Below the pieces are notes generated by a model. That model worked only from the letters and a program-made list of their open reading frames with translations. It was not told the DNA's origin and ran no database searches. DNA of 64,000 nucleotides, taken from positions 124,001 through 188,000 of the forward strand of contig NZ_CP021912.1 in the NCBI RefSeq assembly GCF_003264115.1. Direction: 5' to 3'. This document shows, in pieces, positions 28,768-38,701 of this stretch. How positions within the stretch are numbered: the stretch's first letter is position 1; every line of letters begins with the position of its first letter. The translations under genes were made by a program, and so were the position numbers. Source of the stretch: Erythrobacter sp. KY5 (lineage in GTDB: Bacteria; Pseudomonadota; Alphaproteobacteria; Sphingomonadales; Sphingomonadaceae).

Positions 28768-30030
28768 TCATAGCTTGTACTCTGCCAATTTCGCTCGCTC
28801 GACTGTACATTCAGCGATCTTTGCTATGCTGTCTTTGTGAATATATCCCGGAACTGCCACCCCTTTTTCATTCTCGTGAACGATGGACTGTGCCAGCTCT
28901 CCAATCCTTCGACGGATGTATGGCGCACCCAGCCCCGCCTCCTCCGCGAAGCGCACCACATTCTCTCCGTCGAACTCCTCCAAGGTTGCCGCACGGCCAA
29001 ATCGCATTGCGAGCTTTGGGGAGAGTTCCTTCCACATGTGCGTAGCGACAAGATCATAAAGCGGTGCAAGGACCACCTCGCCGGCCTCAAGTCTTAGCAG
29101 GCTGTAGTTCTTAGCGTGTGCATCGGCATTGCCGATGATGAGATTGAAGATCGCAGCGTCAGCTAGCTTTAGCACTTCACGCGCGGGGCGAGTGGCCGCG
29201 CTGCGTAGAAGCGCGAAGCTATCGCGGAAAGTCGGGCCACCCTCTGCAGCGTATTTCCGGTTCGAGGGTACGCCGAGTGCCTGGGCGAAGTCTTCCTGGT
29301 GCAGTCTGTGTGCTGTTCCTTCAACAGAGATCCGATCATAGCGTTCGACCAGCAGAAATGGCTTCCCCGCAGCGGTGCGCCACTCTGCATGGGCCGCATC
29401 AATGCCTAGGGCGCGTGCCAAAGCGAGGCAGAAGGCTTCATTGGCGGCCAGACCGGGAAAGCGATCCGGCTCGGGTTTGATCAGATGTGTGGAGGGCTCG
29501 CCCGGACGTGGGATCGCGATGCCTCCGTCGGTGGTGAGCACCACGGGCAGTTTGCTCTGAGCCCCTGCAAGGCTGAGCCTCGCGCCGCCCTCGCCTGCCA
29601 GCATGGGCACGGAAGGCAACCGATCGAGCAGTTCCGCTAGTCCGCCCTCATGGAGTGGTTCTGGAGCAGTCTTGGAGTAGTCTTGGAGCGGTTCTTCTCC
29701 CTGAGGCAAAAATGCGAGAGCACCGGCAACATCTCCACCCAAGGCCTCTAGCAGACGAAATGGGTTGTCGGGCGAAACCCCAAGTGCCCGAGCGATAGCC
29801 GTGCGCTGGCTTTCTTCGGGCAGCAGACCTCCAAAGACAGCCTTGCAGGCATGATCGCCAAATGGCTCTTCCTGCTTTGGCATTGCTTGGGAAAGTGCCG
29901 GGACCTTTTCGTCAGCCAGCCAGTCTGGCGAATAGGCGAAATGCAGCGCGCCGCCTTTGTCGATGGAGAGTTCGCCTGCCTGACGCTCGCCCCACCATAC
30001 AGCCAGCGTGTCCAGGATCGGCAGCGTCAC
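28768..30030 (-). CDS. hipA: HipA-family serine/threonine kinase toxin
   Basis: A 420-residue kinase toxin. The N-terminal HipA_N/couple domain is followed by the kinase core: 'SLAGAQSKLPV' (phosphate-binding loop), 'HQEDFAQALG', the catalytic loop 'GNADAHAKNYSLL', and 'LAPLYDLVAT' (metal-binding Asp). All expected residues are present. HipA kinases phosphorylate aminoacyl-tRNA synthetases (GltX in E. coli), stalling growth and causing persistence. The GTG start overlaps the hipB stop by 4 bp (GTGA). It is the last gene of the hipBA operon. Confidence 0.93.
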   Translation of the reverse strand: MTLPILDTLAVWWGERQAGELSIDKGGALHFAYSPDWLADEKVPALSQAMPKQEEPFGDHACKAVFGGLLPEESQRTAIARALGVSPDNPFRLLEALGGDVAGALAFLPQGEEPLQDYSKTAPEPLHEGGLAELLDRLPSVPMLAGEGGARLSLAGAQSKLPVVLTTDGGIAIPRPGEPSTHLIKPEPDRFPGLAANEAFCLALARALGIDAAHAEWRTAAGKPFLLVERYDRISVEGTAHRLHQEDFAQALGVPSNRKYAAEGGPTFRDSFALLRSAATRPAREVLKLADAAIFNLIIGNADAHAKNYSLLRLEAGEVVLAPLYDLVATHMWKELSPKLAMRFGRAATLEEFDGENVVRFAEEAGLGAPYIRRRIGELAQSIVHENEKGVAVPGYIHKDSIAKIAECTVERAKLAEYKL

Positions 30031-30293
30031 TCTGCTTTGTCCTTCTTGAACTCATCCATCTGACCGGCGATGACGATTCCGTCGGGGCGCTTGATCCGCA
30101 GTTCGCATCCAAGGGCGGCGAGCACATCGAGCGCCTTGCCCATCTGGACGGTGGGCTTTCCTCGCTCCAGCTCGACAAGGAAGCGCAAGCCCACTCCGCT
30201 TGCTGCAGCCAGTTCGTCTTGGCGTAGTCCAAGCTCCTTGCGTTCATCGCGAATGATCTGGCCGATAGTGGCAACATCGAGCATTTGCATCAC
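30027..30293 (-). CDS. hipB: HipB-family antitoxin, XRE helix-turn-helix
   Basis: An 88-residue Cro/C1-type HTH protein ('LGLRQDELAAASGVGLRFLVELERGKPTVQMGKALDVLAALG') with a charged C-terminal tail 'MDEFKKDKAE', as in HipB. It should bind HipA and repress the operon at the palindromes immediately upstream (30295-30409). The exact start is unclear: GTG 30293, ATG 30290 or ATG 30284. The last has AGGTG at best spacing. Confidence 0.92.
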   Translation of the reverse strand: MMQMLDVATIGQIIRDERKELGLRQDELAAASGVGLRFLVELERGKPTVQMGKALDVLAALGCELRIKRPDGIVIAGQMDEFKKDKAE

Positions 30294-30294
30294 C

Positions 30295-30409
30295 TTTCCC
30301 GAGCGGGAAATCTATGCTGATTGTCGATCAATTGCAAGAGAATTTACCCGAACGGGATATTTTTAGCCAATAACAAGATCAAAGCATCGCTATTTTCCCG
30401 AACGGGAAA
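30295..30409. promoter_or_regulatory. three hipBA operator palindromes
   Basis: Three near-identical palindromes lie directly upstream of hipB: TTTCCCGAGCGGGAAA (30295-30310), TTACCCGAACGGGATA (30344-30359) and TTTCCCGAACGGGAAA (30394-30409). Their centres are 49 and 50 bp apart, close to five helical turns, which would place dimers on the same DNA face. The nearest one touches the hipB start. They are very probably HipB operators. Confidence 0.85.
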
Positions 30410-30583
30410 TACGAACATCCCGTCAATACCTTCTATGGGCGCTTCAAATCGTTCAATTTCAGGTCAGCACATCACAGTTCGGGAGAGCAGAGGAAGAATT
30501 GTGGTGGTGATCCCTCAAAGCGCTTTGCACTTCCGTTAAACCACAAGTGGTTGCATTAGCCCACTTGCCACCATTGCCTTAAC

Positions 30584-31801
30584 CTACGCAAACTTGGCCT
30601 TGATGACCTTGCCTCCCGCTCTGAGCTCATCGAGATGGTCGCTCCACCACTGAGCCATGCGCACCCGCTCGTCCCAGTGCTTGCCGCGGTGGTAGATGCC
30701 GCGCACCGCATTGCTGTCGCCATGCGCCAGGGCACGTTCAATCGCATCCGGATTCCACAGGCCAGACTCATTCAGGAGCGTTGACGCAGTCGCCCTCAGG
30801 CCGTGAGCGGTGACCTCTTCCTTTGAAAAGCCCATGCGTCGAAAAGCAGCATTAAGCGTGTTCTCGCTCATCGGGCGCTTAGAGCTTCTGGCGGATGGGA
30901 AGACGTATCCCTCGTAGCCGAGCAACTCAGCCAGGTCGGTGAGATGGCTGACAACCTGCTTCGAGAGCGGGACCGCGTGTGGACGGCGCGCTTTCATCTT
31001 CCCCGCTGGAATCTTCCAGACACCATCGATCAGGTCGAACTCGTGCCATTCGGCGTGCCTGAGTTCACCGGGCCGTACGAAAACATGCGGAGCGATCTGT
31101 AAGGCGAACTTCGTGACGATGTAGCCGGTATAGTCGTCGATTGCGCGCAGCAGCCCACCCAGCTCTCTGGGTTCAAGGATCGCCGCGTAGTGTGTCGCTC
31201 TCGGCGTGACGAGTGCGCCTTTCAACATACTGGTCGGATCGGCCTTGCAGCGCGTGGTTGCGACACCGTAGCGAAACACCCGGCCTGCAAATGATCGGCA
31301 CTTCTTCGCGGTCTCATGCTTGCCGGTGGCTTCCAGCCGCTTGAGCGGCGCGAGCACTTCGAATGGCTCGATATCGTTGATGGGTCGGTTGCCGATGGCA
31401 GGTGCCAGCTGATCAAGAAAGTAGTTGGCCTTGATGATCGTGGCTTCGGCACGACCGTTCTGGACCATGAACTGCTCGATGTACTCGCGTGCGACCGTTT
31501 CAAAGGTCTGCGCGGTGAGAAACTCCTCGCGAATCTTCCGCTTGCGCTTCTCCAGCGCCGGATCGCCACCAGATGCGACAGCCTGGCGCGCCTCGTAGGT
31601 TGCGTCTCGCGCTTGCTTGAGGCTGATCTCGGGATAGCTGCCGATCGAGAGCTTCTTCTCGATCTTGCCGATCCGGTATCGGAATCGCCACAGCTTGCTG
31701 CCAGCGGGCGTGACCTCGACATAGAGGCCGCGCTGGTCAGCGACCTTGTAAGGCTTGTCTTTGATCTTGAGGGCGCGAAGCTTTGTTTCGGTCAGAGGCA
31801 T
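30584..31801 (-). CDS. int: P4-type tyrosine recombinase (integrase)
   Basis: A 405-residue integrase. The N-terminal DUF4102 arm-binding domain ('MPLTETKLRALKIKDKPYKVADQRGLYVEV') is followed by a core-binding domain and the catalytic domain. Catalytic residues visible are Arg near 241 in 'RPGELRHAEW', 'HGLR' near 330, 'LAHGD', and the nucleophile Tyr near 368 in 'IYHRGKHW'. It is intact. The ATG at 31801 matches the family start; the frame extends to 31903 without support. It lies 167 bp from the 3' end of tRNA-Leu(CAG), the usual arrangement for a tRNA-targeting integrase. Confidence 0.95.
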   Translation of the reverse strand: MPLTETKLRALKIKDKPYKVADQRGLYVEVTPAGSKLWRFRYRIGKIEKKLSIGSYPEISLKQARDATYEARQAVASGGDPALEKRKRKIREEFLTAQTFETVAREYIEQFMVQNGRAEATIIKANYFLDQLAPAIGNRPINDIEPFEVLAPLKRLEATGKHETAKKCRSFAGRVFRYGVATTRCKADPTSMLKGALVTPRATHYAAILEPRELGGLLRAIDDYTGYIVTKFALQIAPHVFVRPGELRHAEWHEFDLIDGVWKIPAGKMKARRPHAVPLSKQVVSHLTDLAELLGYEGYVFPSARSSKRPMSENTLNAAFRRMGFSKEEVTAHGLRATASTLLNESGLWNPDAIERALAHGDSNAVRGIYHRGKHWDERVRMAQWWSDHLDELRAGGKVIKAKFA

Positions 31802-31967
31802 GTGCGGGCCTTTTCCCAATGTGGTTTTCGCAAAGGCACGCAAAAGGCCCGCAAAAATGCCGAGAACCCCCGAGATTTCGCGGGACGTTCCGGAACGATC
31901 CAAGGGCCAAATCCCTAGGATTTCTGCGGGTTTTATAGATTATTTGGGAGAACGTGAGAAGAACAAA

Positions 31968-32054
<87 letters not shown>

Positions 32055-32251
32055 ACTCTGTAGCGAGCAAACATCGGAGTGGCTCGCTGGGTAGGCGCGG
32101 GCCAATAGCGTTCCGTCCGTGTGCCTGTCAACGCAAACCTGCGCGCTGGCGCGAACAGGTCTTGCCCCGCGCCCCGGCTTGGCGCATGGGACGCGGGTTT
32201 CGAGCGCATCTCGCCAACCCAGTAACTGCAATGCTCCAAGGGATACGGGCA

Positions 32252-33256
32252 ATGTCCAAGACCTCTCCGCTTTCTGACGCTCTTGTCACTGTTTTCGGTG
32301 GCGGCGGCTATATCGGCAATTACGTGACGCAGGCGCTGTTGGCGCGGGGCGCGCGGGTTCGGATTGCGAGCCGTAATCCGCAAAAGGCATTCCCGTTGAA
32401 GCCGCTCGCCAATCTGGGTCAGCTGCAATTTGCGTATTGCGATATCACCAAGGAAGAGAGCCTCAAGGCCTCGCTCCACGGGGCGACGCATGTGGTCAAT
32501 CTGGTGGGCGATTTCAGCGGCGATCTTGAGGAGCTGATGGGCGAAGCGCCCGGCAAGATGGCCTCCATCGCGAAGGCAAACGGCGCGAAGGCGTTTGTGC
32601 ATCTCAGCGCCATCGGGGCCGACGCCTCGTCCTCTACCGCTTATGCGCGGGGCAAGGCGCTGGGCGAGGAGCGCGTGCTCGCCGCTTTTCCCGACGCAAC
32701 CATTCTTCGCCCCTCGATCGTGTTCGGCAAGGACGACAACTTCCTCAACATGTTCGGCGGGATGATCGAGATGCTGCCGGTCCTCCCCGTCTTCGGACCC
32801 GATGCCAGGATGCAGCTGGTCTATGTCGATGACGTGGCCGAAGCGGTCGCTGTCGCGCTCGAAGACCCGGCAGCCCACGGCGGCAAGACATTCGAGCTTG
32901 GCGGGCCTGAGCAGCTGACCATGATGGAGATCAACGAGCGGATCGCCGCCGCACAGGGTCGCAATCGCCGGTTCATCGCCATGTCCGATGGCATGAGCGG
33001 GCTGTTCGCCGCCCTCCCCGGTACGCCGATGAGCCGCGATCAGTGGACGCTCCTCAAGGCCGGAAGCGTTGTTGCCGACGATGCGCTGACCTTTGCCGAC
33101 CTTGGGATTGATCCAAAGCCGCTTGGCCTGTTCCTCGACAAGTGGATGGTGCGCTATCGCAAGTTCGGGCGCTTTGGCCTGTCGAACGAGCGCAACAAGG
33201 AGCGCGAGGCGCGCGGTTTGCCGCCTGTGCCGACCGGAGTCGGCTCCAAGGTCTGA
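32252..33256 (+). CDS. complex I NDUFA9-like NAD(P)-binding protein
   Basis: A 334-residue atypical short-chain dehydrogenase. The N-terminal dinucleotide motif 'VFGGGGYIGNYV' is followed by an NmrA/NDUFA9-like core ('FVHLSAIGAD', 'ILRPSIVFGKDDNFLN', 'QLVYVDDVAEAV'). It resembles the accessory subunit of NADH:ubiquinone oxidoreductase found in alphaproteobacteria and mitochondria. The ATG at 32252 has AGGGA about 9 bases upstream; an in-frame ATG at 32231 is an alternative. It is the first conserved core gene to the right of the island. Confidence 0.88.
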   Translation: MSKTSPLSDALVTVFGGGGYIGNYVTQALLARGARVRIASRNPQKAFPLKPLANLGQLQFAYCDITKEESLKASLHGATHVVNLVGDFSGDLEELMGEAPGKMASIAKANGAKAFVHLSAIGADASSSTAYARGKALGEERVLAAFPDATILRPSIVFGKDDNFLNMFGGMIEMLPVLPVFGPDARMQLVYVDDVAEAVAVALEDPAAHGGKTFELGGPEQLTMMEINERIAAAQGRNRRFIAMSDGMSGLFAALPGTPMSRDQWTLLKAGSVVADDALTFADLGIDPKPLGLFLDKWMVRYRKFGRFGLSNERNKEREARGLPPVPTGVGSKV

Positions 33257-33440
33257 ACCTTTGGGATCGGCGACCCGGCTGGACCACGCAAGGGGGTAGT
33301 TTGGAAAACTGCCCCCGCCCTGCAAATGCCTGATCCAAATCGCAAATGTGCCTGTTTGCGTTGTAGGATGTGTGACTTTCCAGTTTCGCACACCCGAAGC
33401 GCCTGCGCATAGCGTTCGAATCCGCCCGCCTGCCTACGAT

Positions 33441-33475
33441 ATGAAAGAGCCGCCACGACCCTATCGCGGCGGCTC
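33441..33475 (-). terminator. hairpin downstream of dienelactone hydrolase gene
   Basis: The arms GAGCCGCC (33447-33454) and GGCGGCTC (33468-33475), read leftward, are followed by TTTC. It lies 39 bp beyond the stop of the leftward hydrolase gene, a plausible intrinsic terminator. The rest of the 257-bp gap holds nothing recognisable. Confidence 0.55.
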
Positions 33476-33513
33476 GATGTAGGAAAATGCGGCCAGCCTG
33501 ACGCGCGGGGCCC

Positions 33514-34404
33514 TTACAGGTTTTCCGAATACAGCTTCAGCAGATCGGCATAGGCCTGTTCTGCCGCTGCCTCGGCATAGGCGGGGCTGTCGGGCACGGT
33601 CCAGCCGTGGTCGCCCTCGTACACGTCGACATTGGCCGGGCGCGCGGCGCGGCCTGCGGCCTTTGCGAAGAGCAGTTTGTGATCGGGCGCTTCCTCATGA
33701 TCGTCGCGGGCGATGGCGATGAGATAGGTCGCATCGGCCTCATCCAGCATGTTGTGCGGGCTTTTCGGGTCGTCCTCTTCGCGCACCAGTCCTCCGCCGT
33801 GAAAGCTCGCCGCGGCCTTGATCCGCGACGGCACCGCAGCCGAGCTCCAGATCGTGAACGGTCCGCCCATGCAGTACCCTTGCGTGCCGATGCCGCGCTC
33901 TGAATCGACCGCGTCCTGCCCGTCGAGCCAGACCACCGCTGCCCCCGCATCGCGCTGAATCGCATCGGCATCGAGCTTGTCGCGCCACGGGCTCACCTTC
34001 TGAAAACCGTCGGCTTCGATGAAAGCGGCGAAGTCGGCAAACTGCTCGCCCGCGACGTCGCGGTAATAGGGGTTGAGGACGAGCACCGAATAACCCTGCC
34101 CGGCAAGCCGCCTTGCCATGTTGCGCTTCGCTTCGCGCAGGGAGGCGATGTCGGGCCAGAAGATCACGCCGGGATGCGCGCCGCTCGCCGGGTGGACGAA
34201 AAAGGCGTCCATCGTGCCATCGACGGTGTCGAAGGTGACGACACGCTCGGTGATGTCGAGCGCGGGCGCTTCGATCAACGCGCCCTCATTTTCGCTTTCG
34301 CCCGGTGCGCAGGCTGCAACTGCCGCAGCGCCGGCCAGCACGCCAAACTGGCGGCGGTTGATGGCGTCGCGCGCCCAGACTTTCAGTTTCGCCTCGTCGC
34401 ACAT
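33514..34404 (-). CDS. Tat-exported dienelactone hydrolase-family protein
   Basis: A 296-residue alpha/beta hydrolase. The N-terminus has a twin-arginine motif 'NRRQFGVL' and lipobox-like 'VAAC', so it is probably exported and lipid-anchored, unlike the usual cytoplasmic members. The nucleophile is the Cys in 'GYCMGG'; the Asp in 'ARDDHE' and His in 'GDHGW' complete the triad. The ATG at 34404 follows GGAGAC. It diverges from the PQQ alcohol dehydrogenase gene across 122 bp, so the two may be regulated together. The substrate is unknown. Confidence 0.88.
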   Translation of the reverse strand: MCDEAKLKVWARDAINRRQFGVLAGAAAVAACAPGESENEGALIEAPALDITERVVTFDTVDGTMDAFFVHPASGAHPGVIFWPDIASLREAKRNMARRLAGQGYSVLVLNPYYRDVAGEQFADFAAFIEADGFQKVSPWRDKLDADAIQRDAGAAVVWLDGQDAVDSERGIGTQGYCMGGPFTIWSSAAVPSRIKAAASFHGGGLVREEDDPKSPHNMLDEADATYLIAIARDDHEEAPDHKLLFAKAAGRAARPANVDVYEGDHGWTVPDSPAYAEAAAEQAYADLLKLYSENL

Positions 34405-34526
34405 GACCCGTCTCCATTGTGGTGTTCTTGTCGGTTGCGCCGGTCCTACGATGCGCAAGTCGCAATGGACAAGCGCGCAGTTCCCCGGCAACAATGTTAA
34501 ACGGAGAGAGTTGAGAGGGGTTCCGC

Positions 34527-36722
34527 ATGATTTTTGCGACGGGCAAGGCTGCTTGGGCGGCCAAGTTGCTGGTTCTCGGTACGCTGGGCGTTGGGGCCTG
34601 CAACGAGATGTATGGCGACGTCATGGGCGATGGCGGCGTCACCGCTGAAATGCTGGTGGGCGCGGGCGGCGATCACGCCAACTGGATCAGCCATGGCCGC
34701 ACCTATGACGAACAGCGCTTTTCGCCGCTCGATCAAGTGAACGCGGAAAATGTCGGCGAGCTTGACCTTGCCTGGTATGCCGACATGGACACCGCTCGCG
34801 GTCAGGAAGCGACGCCGCTGGTCATGGACGGCAAGCTCTACCTCACGACCGCGTGGAGCAAGGTTAAGGCGTTCGACGCCGCGACCGGCAAACCGCTGTG
34901 GGATTACGACCCTGAAGTTCCCGGCGAAACCGGGGTCAAGGTATGCTGCGACGTTGTCAATCGCGGGCTCGCTGCATGGGGCAATTCGCTGTTCCTCGGA
35001 ACGCTCGACGGGCGGCTCGTCAGCCTCGACCGCGACACGGGCGAAGTGCAGTGGGAAGTCGTCACGGTCGATCAGTCGATGGCCTATTCGATCACCGGCG
35101 CACCGCGCGTGATCGACGGCAAGGTCATCATCGGCAATGGCGGCGCAGAGTTTGGCGTGCGCGGCTATGTCGCGGCTTACGACGCCGCGGACGGCAGCGA
35201 GCTTTGGCGCTTCTACACCGTGCCCGATGGCAATGAAGGCGGGGAGAGCCCGCAATATCTTCAGGACGCTGCCGAAACGTGGAACACCGAGGTTCTGCGC
35301 TCATCCGATTCGATCGGCGGCGGCGGCACGGTCTGGGATTCGATGGCTTACGATCCCGAACTCGACCTTCTGTACTTCGGCGTCGGCAACGGAAGCCCGT
35401 GGAACCAGGCCTATCGCTCTCCGGGAGAAGACGGGACGGGCGAAGGCGACAACCTCTACTTGTCCAGCATCGTCGCGATCCGGCCCGATACGGGCGAATA
35501 TGTCTGGCACTATCAGACGACGCCGGGCGAGACGTGGGATTACACCGCGACCCAGCACATCATCCTTGCCGACATGGAAGTCGACGGCGAGAAGCGCAAA
35601 GTGTTGATGCAGGCGCCCAAGAACGGGTTCTTCTACGTGCTCGACCGCGAGACGGGCGAGTTCATCAGCGCCGAGGAATACATCCCGCAGAACTGGGCCG
35701 AGAGGATCGATGAAAGCGGTCGCCCGATCTTCAACCCGGAAGCGCGGATCGACAAGACAGGTCAGCCCGCGCTGGTGATGCCGGGGCCGCTTGGCGGGCA
35801 TAACTGGCACCCGATGGCGTATCATCCGGGCGAGGGGCTGGTTTACATTCCGGCGTTCGAGGCGGCTTCGGTTTACGCGCCCGAAGAGAACTGGAAGCCT
35901 GACGTCGCGCGCGGCTTCAACGTGGGCTTCAACCTTGGCGCAGGCGATCTGCCGCCTGATCTGGGCATCCGCAAGGAAGTCTACGGCACGGTCAAGGGCA
36001 AGCTGATGGCGTGGGATCCGGTGGCGCAAGAAGCCCGCTGGGTGGTTGAACACGCCGGCCCTTGGAATGGCGGTCTGCTTGCAACCGGCGGTGGGCTTGT
36101 TTTTCAGGGCAATTCGTCGAGCGAATTTGCCGCCTATAATGCCGGGTCTGGCGAGAAGCTGTGGAGCTTTGGCGCGCAGACCGGCGTGGTTGCGCCCCCG
36201 ATGACCTACACCGTCAATGGCGAGCAATATGTCGCCGTGCTGGCAGGATGGGGTGGCGCTTATGCGATCACCGCCGACGGGCACCTGGTCAACGATCAGG
36301 GTCCGGTGCGCAACATCTCGCGCCTCCTGGTCTTCAAGCTGGGCGGAGAGGCCGAGCTTCCGGAAATGCGCGAGCTTGTGAACCTGCCGCTCGACCCGCC
36401 GCCAAGCCGCGCTTCGGCTGAGGAGATCGCTCTCGGCAAGGAAAAGTACGCTCGGTACTGTGCGGTGTGCCATGCGCCTGCCGCCGTCGGATCGACCGTG
36501 CTGCCAGACCTTCGCCGCTCAGGGACGCTGGGCAATGCGCGAAGCTGGGAAGCGGTGGTCCATGAGGGCATCCTCAAGGACAACGGCATGGTGAGCTTTG
36601 CAGACTCGCTCTCGAAGGAAGAGGTGCAGGCCATCCGCGCTTACGTCATCGCCCGCGCGAACGAGGACAAGGCGCTGGAGGAGGCAACCGCTGCCGAAGC
36701 CGAGCAGGTGGCGCGGCGCTAG
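34527..36722 (+). CDS. PQQ-dependent quinohaemoprotein alcohol dehydrogenase
   Basis: A 731-residue periplasmic enzyme with a hydrophobic leader ending in a lipobox-like 'VGAC' (Cys25). The PQQ beta-propeller covers most of the protein. Adjacent cysteines Cys140-Cys141 form the vicinal disulphide that packs on PQQ. 'WDYTATQ' supplies the catalytic-site Asp region. The C-terminal cytochrome c domain has CAVCH at 645-649. This architecture is that of type II quinohaemoprotein ethanol/alcohol dehydrogenases, which pass electrons from PQQ to haem and then to the respiratory chain. GAGAGG precedes the start. It ends 4 bp before the convergent purU. Confidence 0.93.
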   Translation: MIFATGKAAWAAKLLVLGTLGVGACNEMYGDVMGDGGVTAEMLVGAGGDHANWISHGRTYDEQRFSPLDQVNAENVGELDLAWYADMDTARGQEATPLVMDGKLYLTTAWSKVKAFDAATGKPLWDYDPEVPGETGVKVCCDVVNRGLAAWGNSLFLGTLDGRLVSLDRDTGEVQWEVVTVDQSMAYSITGAPRVIDGKVIIGNGGAEFGVRGYVAAYDAADGSELWRFYTVPDGNEGGESPQYLQDAAETWNTEVLRSSDSIGGGGTVWDSMAYDPELDLLYFGVGNGSPWNQAYRSPGEDGTGEGDNLYLSSIVAIRPDTGEYVWHYQTTPGETWDYTATQHIILADMEVDGEKRKVLMQAPKNGFFYVLDRETGEFISAEEYIPQNWAERIDESGRPIFNPEARIDKTGQPALVMPGPLGGHNWHPMAYHPGEGLVYIPAFEAASVYAPEENWKPDVARGFNVGFNLGAGDLPPDLGIRKEVYGTVKGKLMAWDPVAQEARWVVEHAGPWNGGLLATGGGLVFQGNSSSEFAAYNAGSGEKLWSFGAQTGVVAPPMTYTVNGEQYVAVLAGWGGAYAITADGHLVNDQGPVRNISRLLVFKLGGEAELPEMRELVNLPLDPPPSRASAEEIALGKEKYARYCAVCHAPAAVGSTVLPDLRRSGTLGNARSWEAVVHEGILKDNGMVSFADSLSKEEVQAIRAYVIARANEDKALEEATAAEAEQVARR

Positions 36723-36726
36723 CGCT

Positions 36727-37596
36727 CTAGCCTTTGAAGACCACCGTGCGCGCGCCGTTGATCAGCACGCGGTCGCCTGCGAACAGCCGCACCGCCTCTG
36801 CGAGCACGCGGCGTTCGATATCGCGGCCCTTGCGCACGAGGTCTGACGGGCTGTCGGCATGGGTGATGCGCTCTACGTCCTGATGAATGATCGGTCCCTC
36901 GTCGAGGTCGGCGGTGACGAAATGGGCGGTGGCCCCGATGATCTTCACCCCTCGGCGGTGGGCCTGATGATACGGCCGCGCGCCCTTGAAACCGGGCAGG
37001 AAGCTGTGATGGATATTGATGCAGCGCCCGGCGAAATGGGCTGATTGCTCATCGGAGAATATCTGCATGTAGCGCGCCAGCACGACCAGTTCGGCCTGCA
37101 CATCCTCGGCGGTTTGGCGCAAGGCGGCCTCGGCTTCTGCCTTGGTGTCGGGCGTGACGGGGACGTGATGAAACGGCACGTCGCCGATATCCGTGCGCCC
37201 CGATGACAGCGCAACCTCGCGCGGATGGTTGGAGACGATCGCCACCGGCTCGATATTGAGCTCTCCGGTGCGCCAGCGATATATGAGATCCGCGAGGCAA
37301 TGGTCCGCCTTGCTCACCATGATCAGCACGCGGCGCGGGCGGTCCTGCGCCGCGATTGTCCAGCGCATCGCGAAATCTTGCGCGAACGGCGCGAAGTCCC
37401 GGCGCAGGTCCTCGCCATCATGCCCGCTCGCCTCAAACACGACGCGCATGAAGAAGCGGCTCTCTTCGCCGAATTGCTGCGCATCGAGAATGTTGCAGCC
37501 GCGCTCGAACAGGAAGGCGGTGACCTTCGCTGTGATACCGGGGCGGTCGGGGCAATCCAGCGTGAGGATCAGCGGCCCGGCTTGAGGGCCGGTCAT
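36727..37596 (-). CDS. purU: formyltetrahydrofolate deformylase
   Basis: A 289-residue protein. The N-terminal ACT domain ('[31 protein letters not shown]') is followed by a formyltransferase-like domain with '[19 protein letters not shown]' and 'DEGPIIHQD', giving the Asn-His-Asp active site. It hydrolyses 10-formyl-THF to formate and THF, supplying formate to PurT, encoded at 39100-40275. The start ATG overlaps the stop of the upstream DUF4198 gene by 4 bp, hence coupling. Confidence 0.94.
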   Translation of the reverse strand: MTGPQAGPLILTLDCPDRPGITAKVTAFLFERGCNILDAQQFGEESRFFMRVVFEASGHDGEDLRRDFAPFAQDFAMRWTIAAQDRPRRVLIMVSKADHCLADLIYRWRTGELNIEPVAIVSNHPREVALSSGRTDIGDVPFHHVPVTPDTKAEAEAALRQTAEDVQAELVVLARYMQIFSDEQSAHFAGRCINIHHSFLPGFKGARPYHQAHRRGVKIIGATAHFVTADLDEGPIIHQDVERITHADSPSDLVRKGRDIERRVLAEAVRLFAGDRVLINGARTVVFKG

Positions 37597-38396
37597 TCCG
37601 ACGCGACCGTCAGGCTGGCGAAGATCGTGAAATACTCCGCGCGCGCATCGTTTGGCGCGGGCACGCCCCAAACCACGGAATACAGCGTCGGGTTCTCGCC
37701 CGGCGCGGCCACACGCACGACCCCGTCGGCGCTGGTGAGAAACGTCTGGTATTTCGCCGTCACACCAAGCGGCACAGCGCTCAACATCGCGCCTTCAAGC
37801 GGCTCACCGCGGAAGAACACCTGAAGGTCGAGTGGCTCGCCCGGCTCAAGCGAGAAGGGGTTCTGCAAAGGCACGATCTCAAGCACATGTCCGATGGCGC
37901 GCGTCGCGTTGCGCGTGTGCCGCTCACCCACCTGCAACAGGGTCTTTGCACGGCGGGCATAAAGTTCGGTCCCATTCTCGTCGGTCGTGCCGCGCAATAT
38001 CCGGTCGGCCGCAATACCTCTCAGCCCCTCATGGTCGACATAGCGGTTGAAACGTTCCGCTTCGAGATCGGAGAAGCTGGGATTGCTTTCGAAGGCGAGA
38101 ATGTGCGTCCCCTCGCCGCGAATGCTCACGACCGCGCTTCCGACCTCATCGGCGGCGGTGGTGCGCACGGCGCGCTGTTGATCGACGACGCCATCGGGGC
38201 TGTAGAGACGCAGCGAGGCGATCCGCTCCCAGTAAAGGCCCCAATCCTTCACATCGCCGGCATCGCCGACCTTGAATTCGATCAGCACCTCTTCACCCGC
38301 TGCGGGCGTATGATCTTCGGGTTGCAACCAGAAGGAATGCGCCGCCGCGCCGGTGGATGCGACCAGCGCAAGCGCGGTCAAAACTGTGCGGATCAT
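37593..38396 (-). CDS. DUF4198 periplasmic protein
   Basis: A 267-residue protein with a cleavable signal peptide ('[27 protein letters not shown]'). Following a pattern common in DUF4198 proteins, the mature chain starts with His, here the 'HSFWL' after the AxA site. Such proteins have been linked to metal (nickel/cobalt) uptake, but that role is not shown here. The ATG at 38396 has GGGAG 10 bases upstream. It is translationally coupled to purU, an odd pairing. Confidence 0.82.
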   Translation of the reverse strand: MIRTVLTALALVASTGAAAHSFWLQPEDHTPAAGEEVLIEFKVGDAGDVKDWGLYWERIASLRLYSPDGVVDQQRAVRTTAADEVGSAVVSIRGEGTHILAFESNPSFSDLEAERFNRYVDHEGLRGIAADRILRGTTDENGTELYARRAKTLLQVGERHTRNATRAIGHVLEIVPLQNPFSLEPGEPLDLQVFFRGEPLEGAMLSAVPLGVTAKYQTFLTSADGVVRVAAPGENPTLYSVVWGVPAPNDARAEYFTIFASLTVASE

Positions 38397-38701
38397 TACA
38401 ATAAACTCCCGAGAATTCGCTGCCGCACCATGGCAACCGATCGGCGCGGCTTCAACAATCCTGTTGCCCCGGATCCTGTCGGACAAGATCAGTTTGCGAT
38501 GCCTTCAAGACGAAGAAGGCCGCAATGTGTCCATAGCACGACGCTTAAATGATTGTTCTGTCACGAAATAAAAATGCGCATGTCTGCAATTTGTAACTGT
38601 CTGCTGCGATGAGGCGGCTCGTCGGTCGCGCCTCTCTTCGACACCCTCCGCGATGCGGCCGACACCCCTACGATCTGGAAACCGACAGAAAGGCCCCCGC
38701 C

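Noticed and set aside
5929-31801. Prophage
   Set aside because: There are no capsid, tail, portal, terminase or lysis genes; only an integrase and AlpA-like regulator.
35301-36473. 390-codon frame antisense to the PQQ dehydrogenase
   Set aside because: Shadow of a certain gene with haem and disulphide motifs on the other strand.
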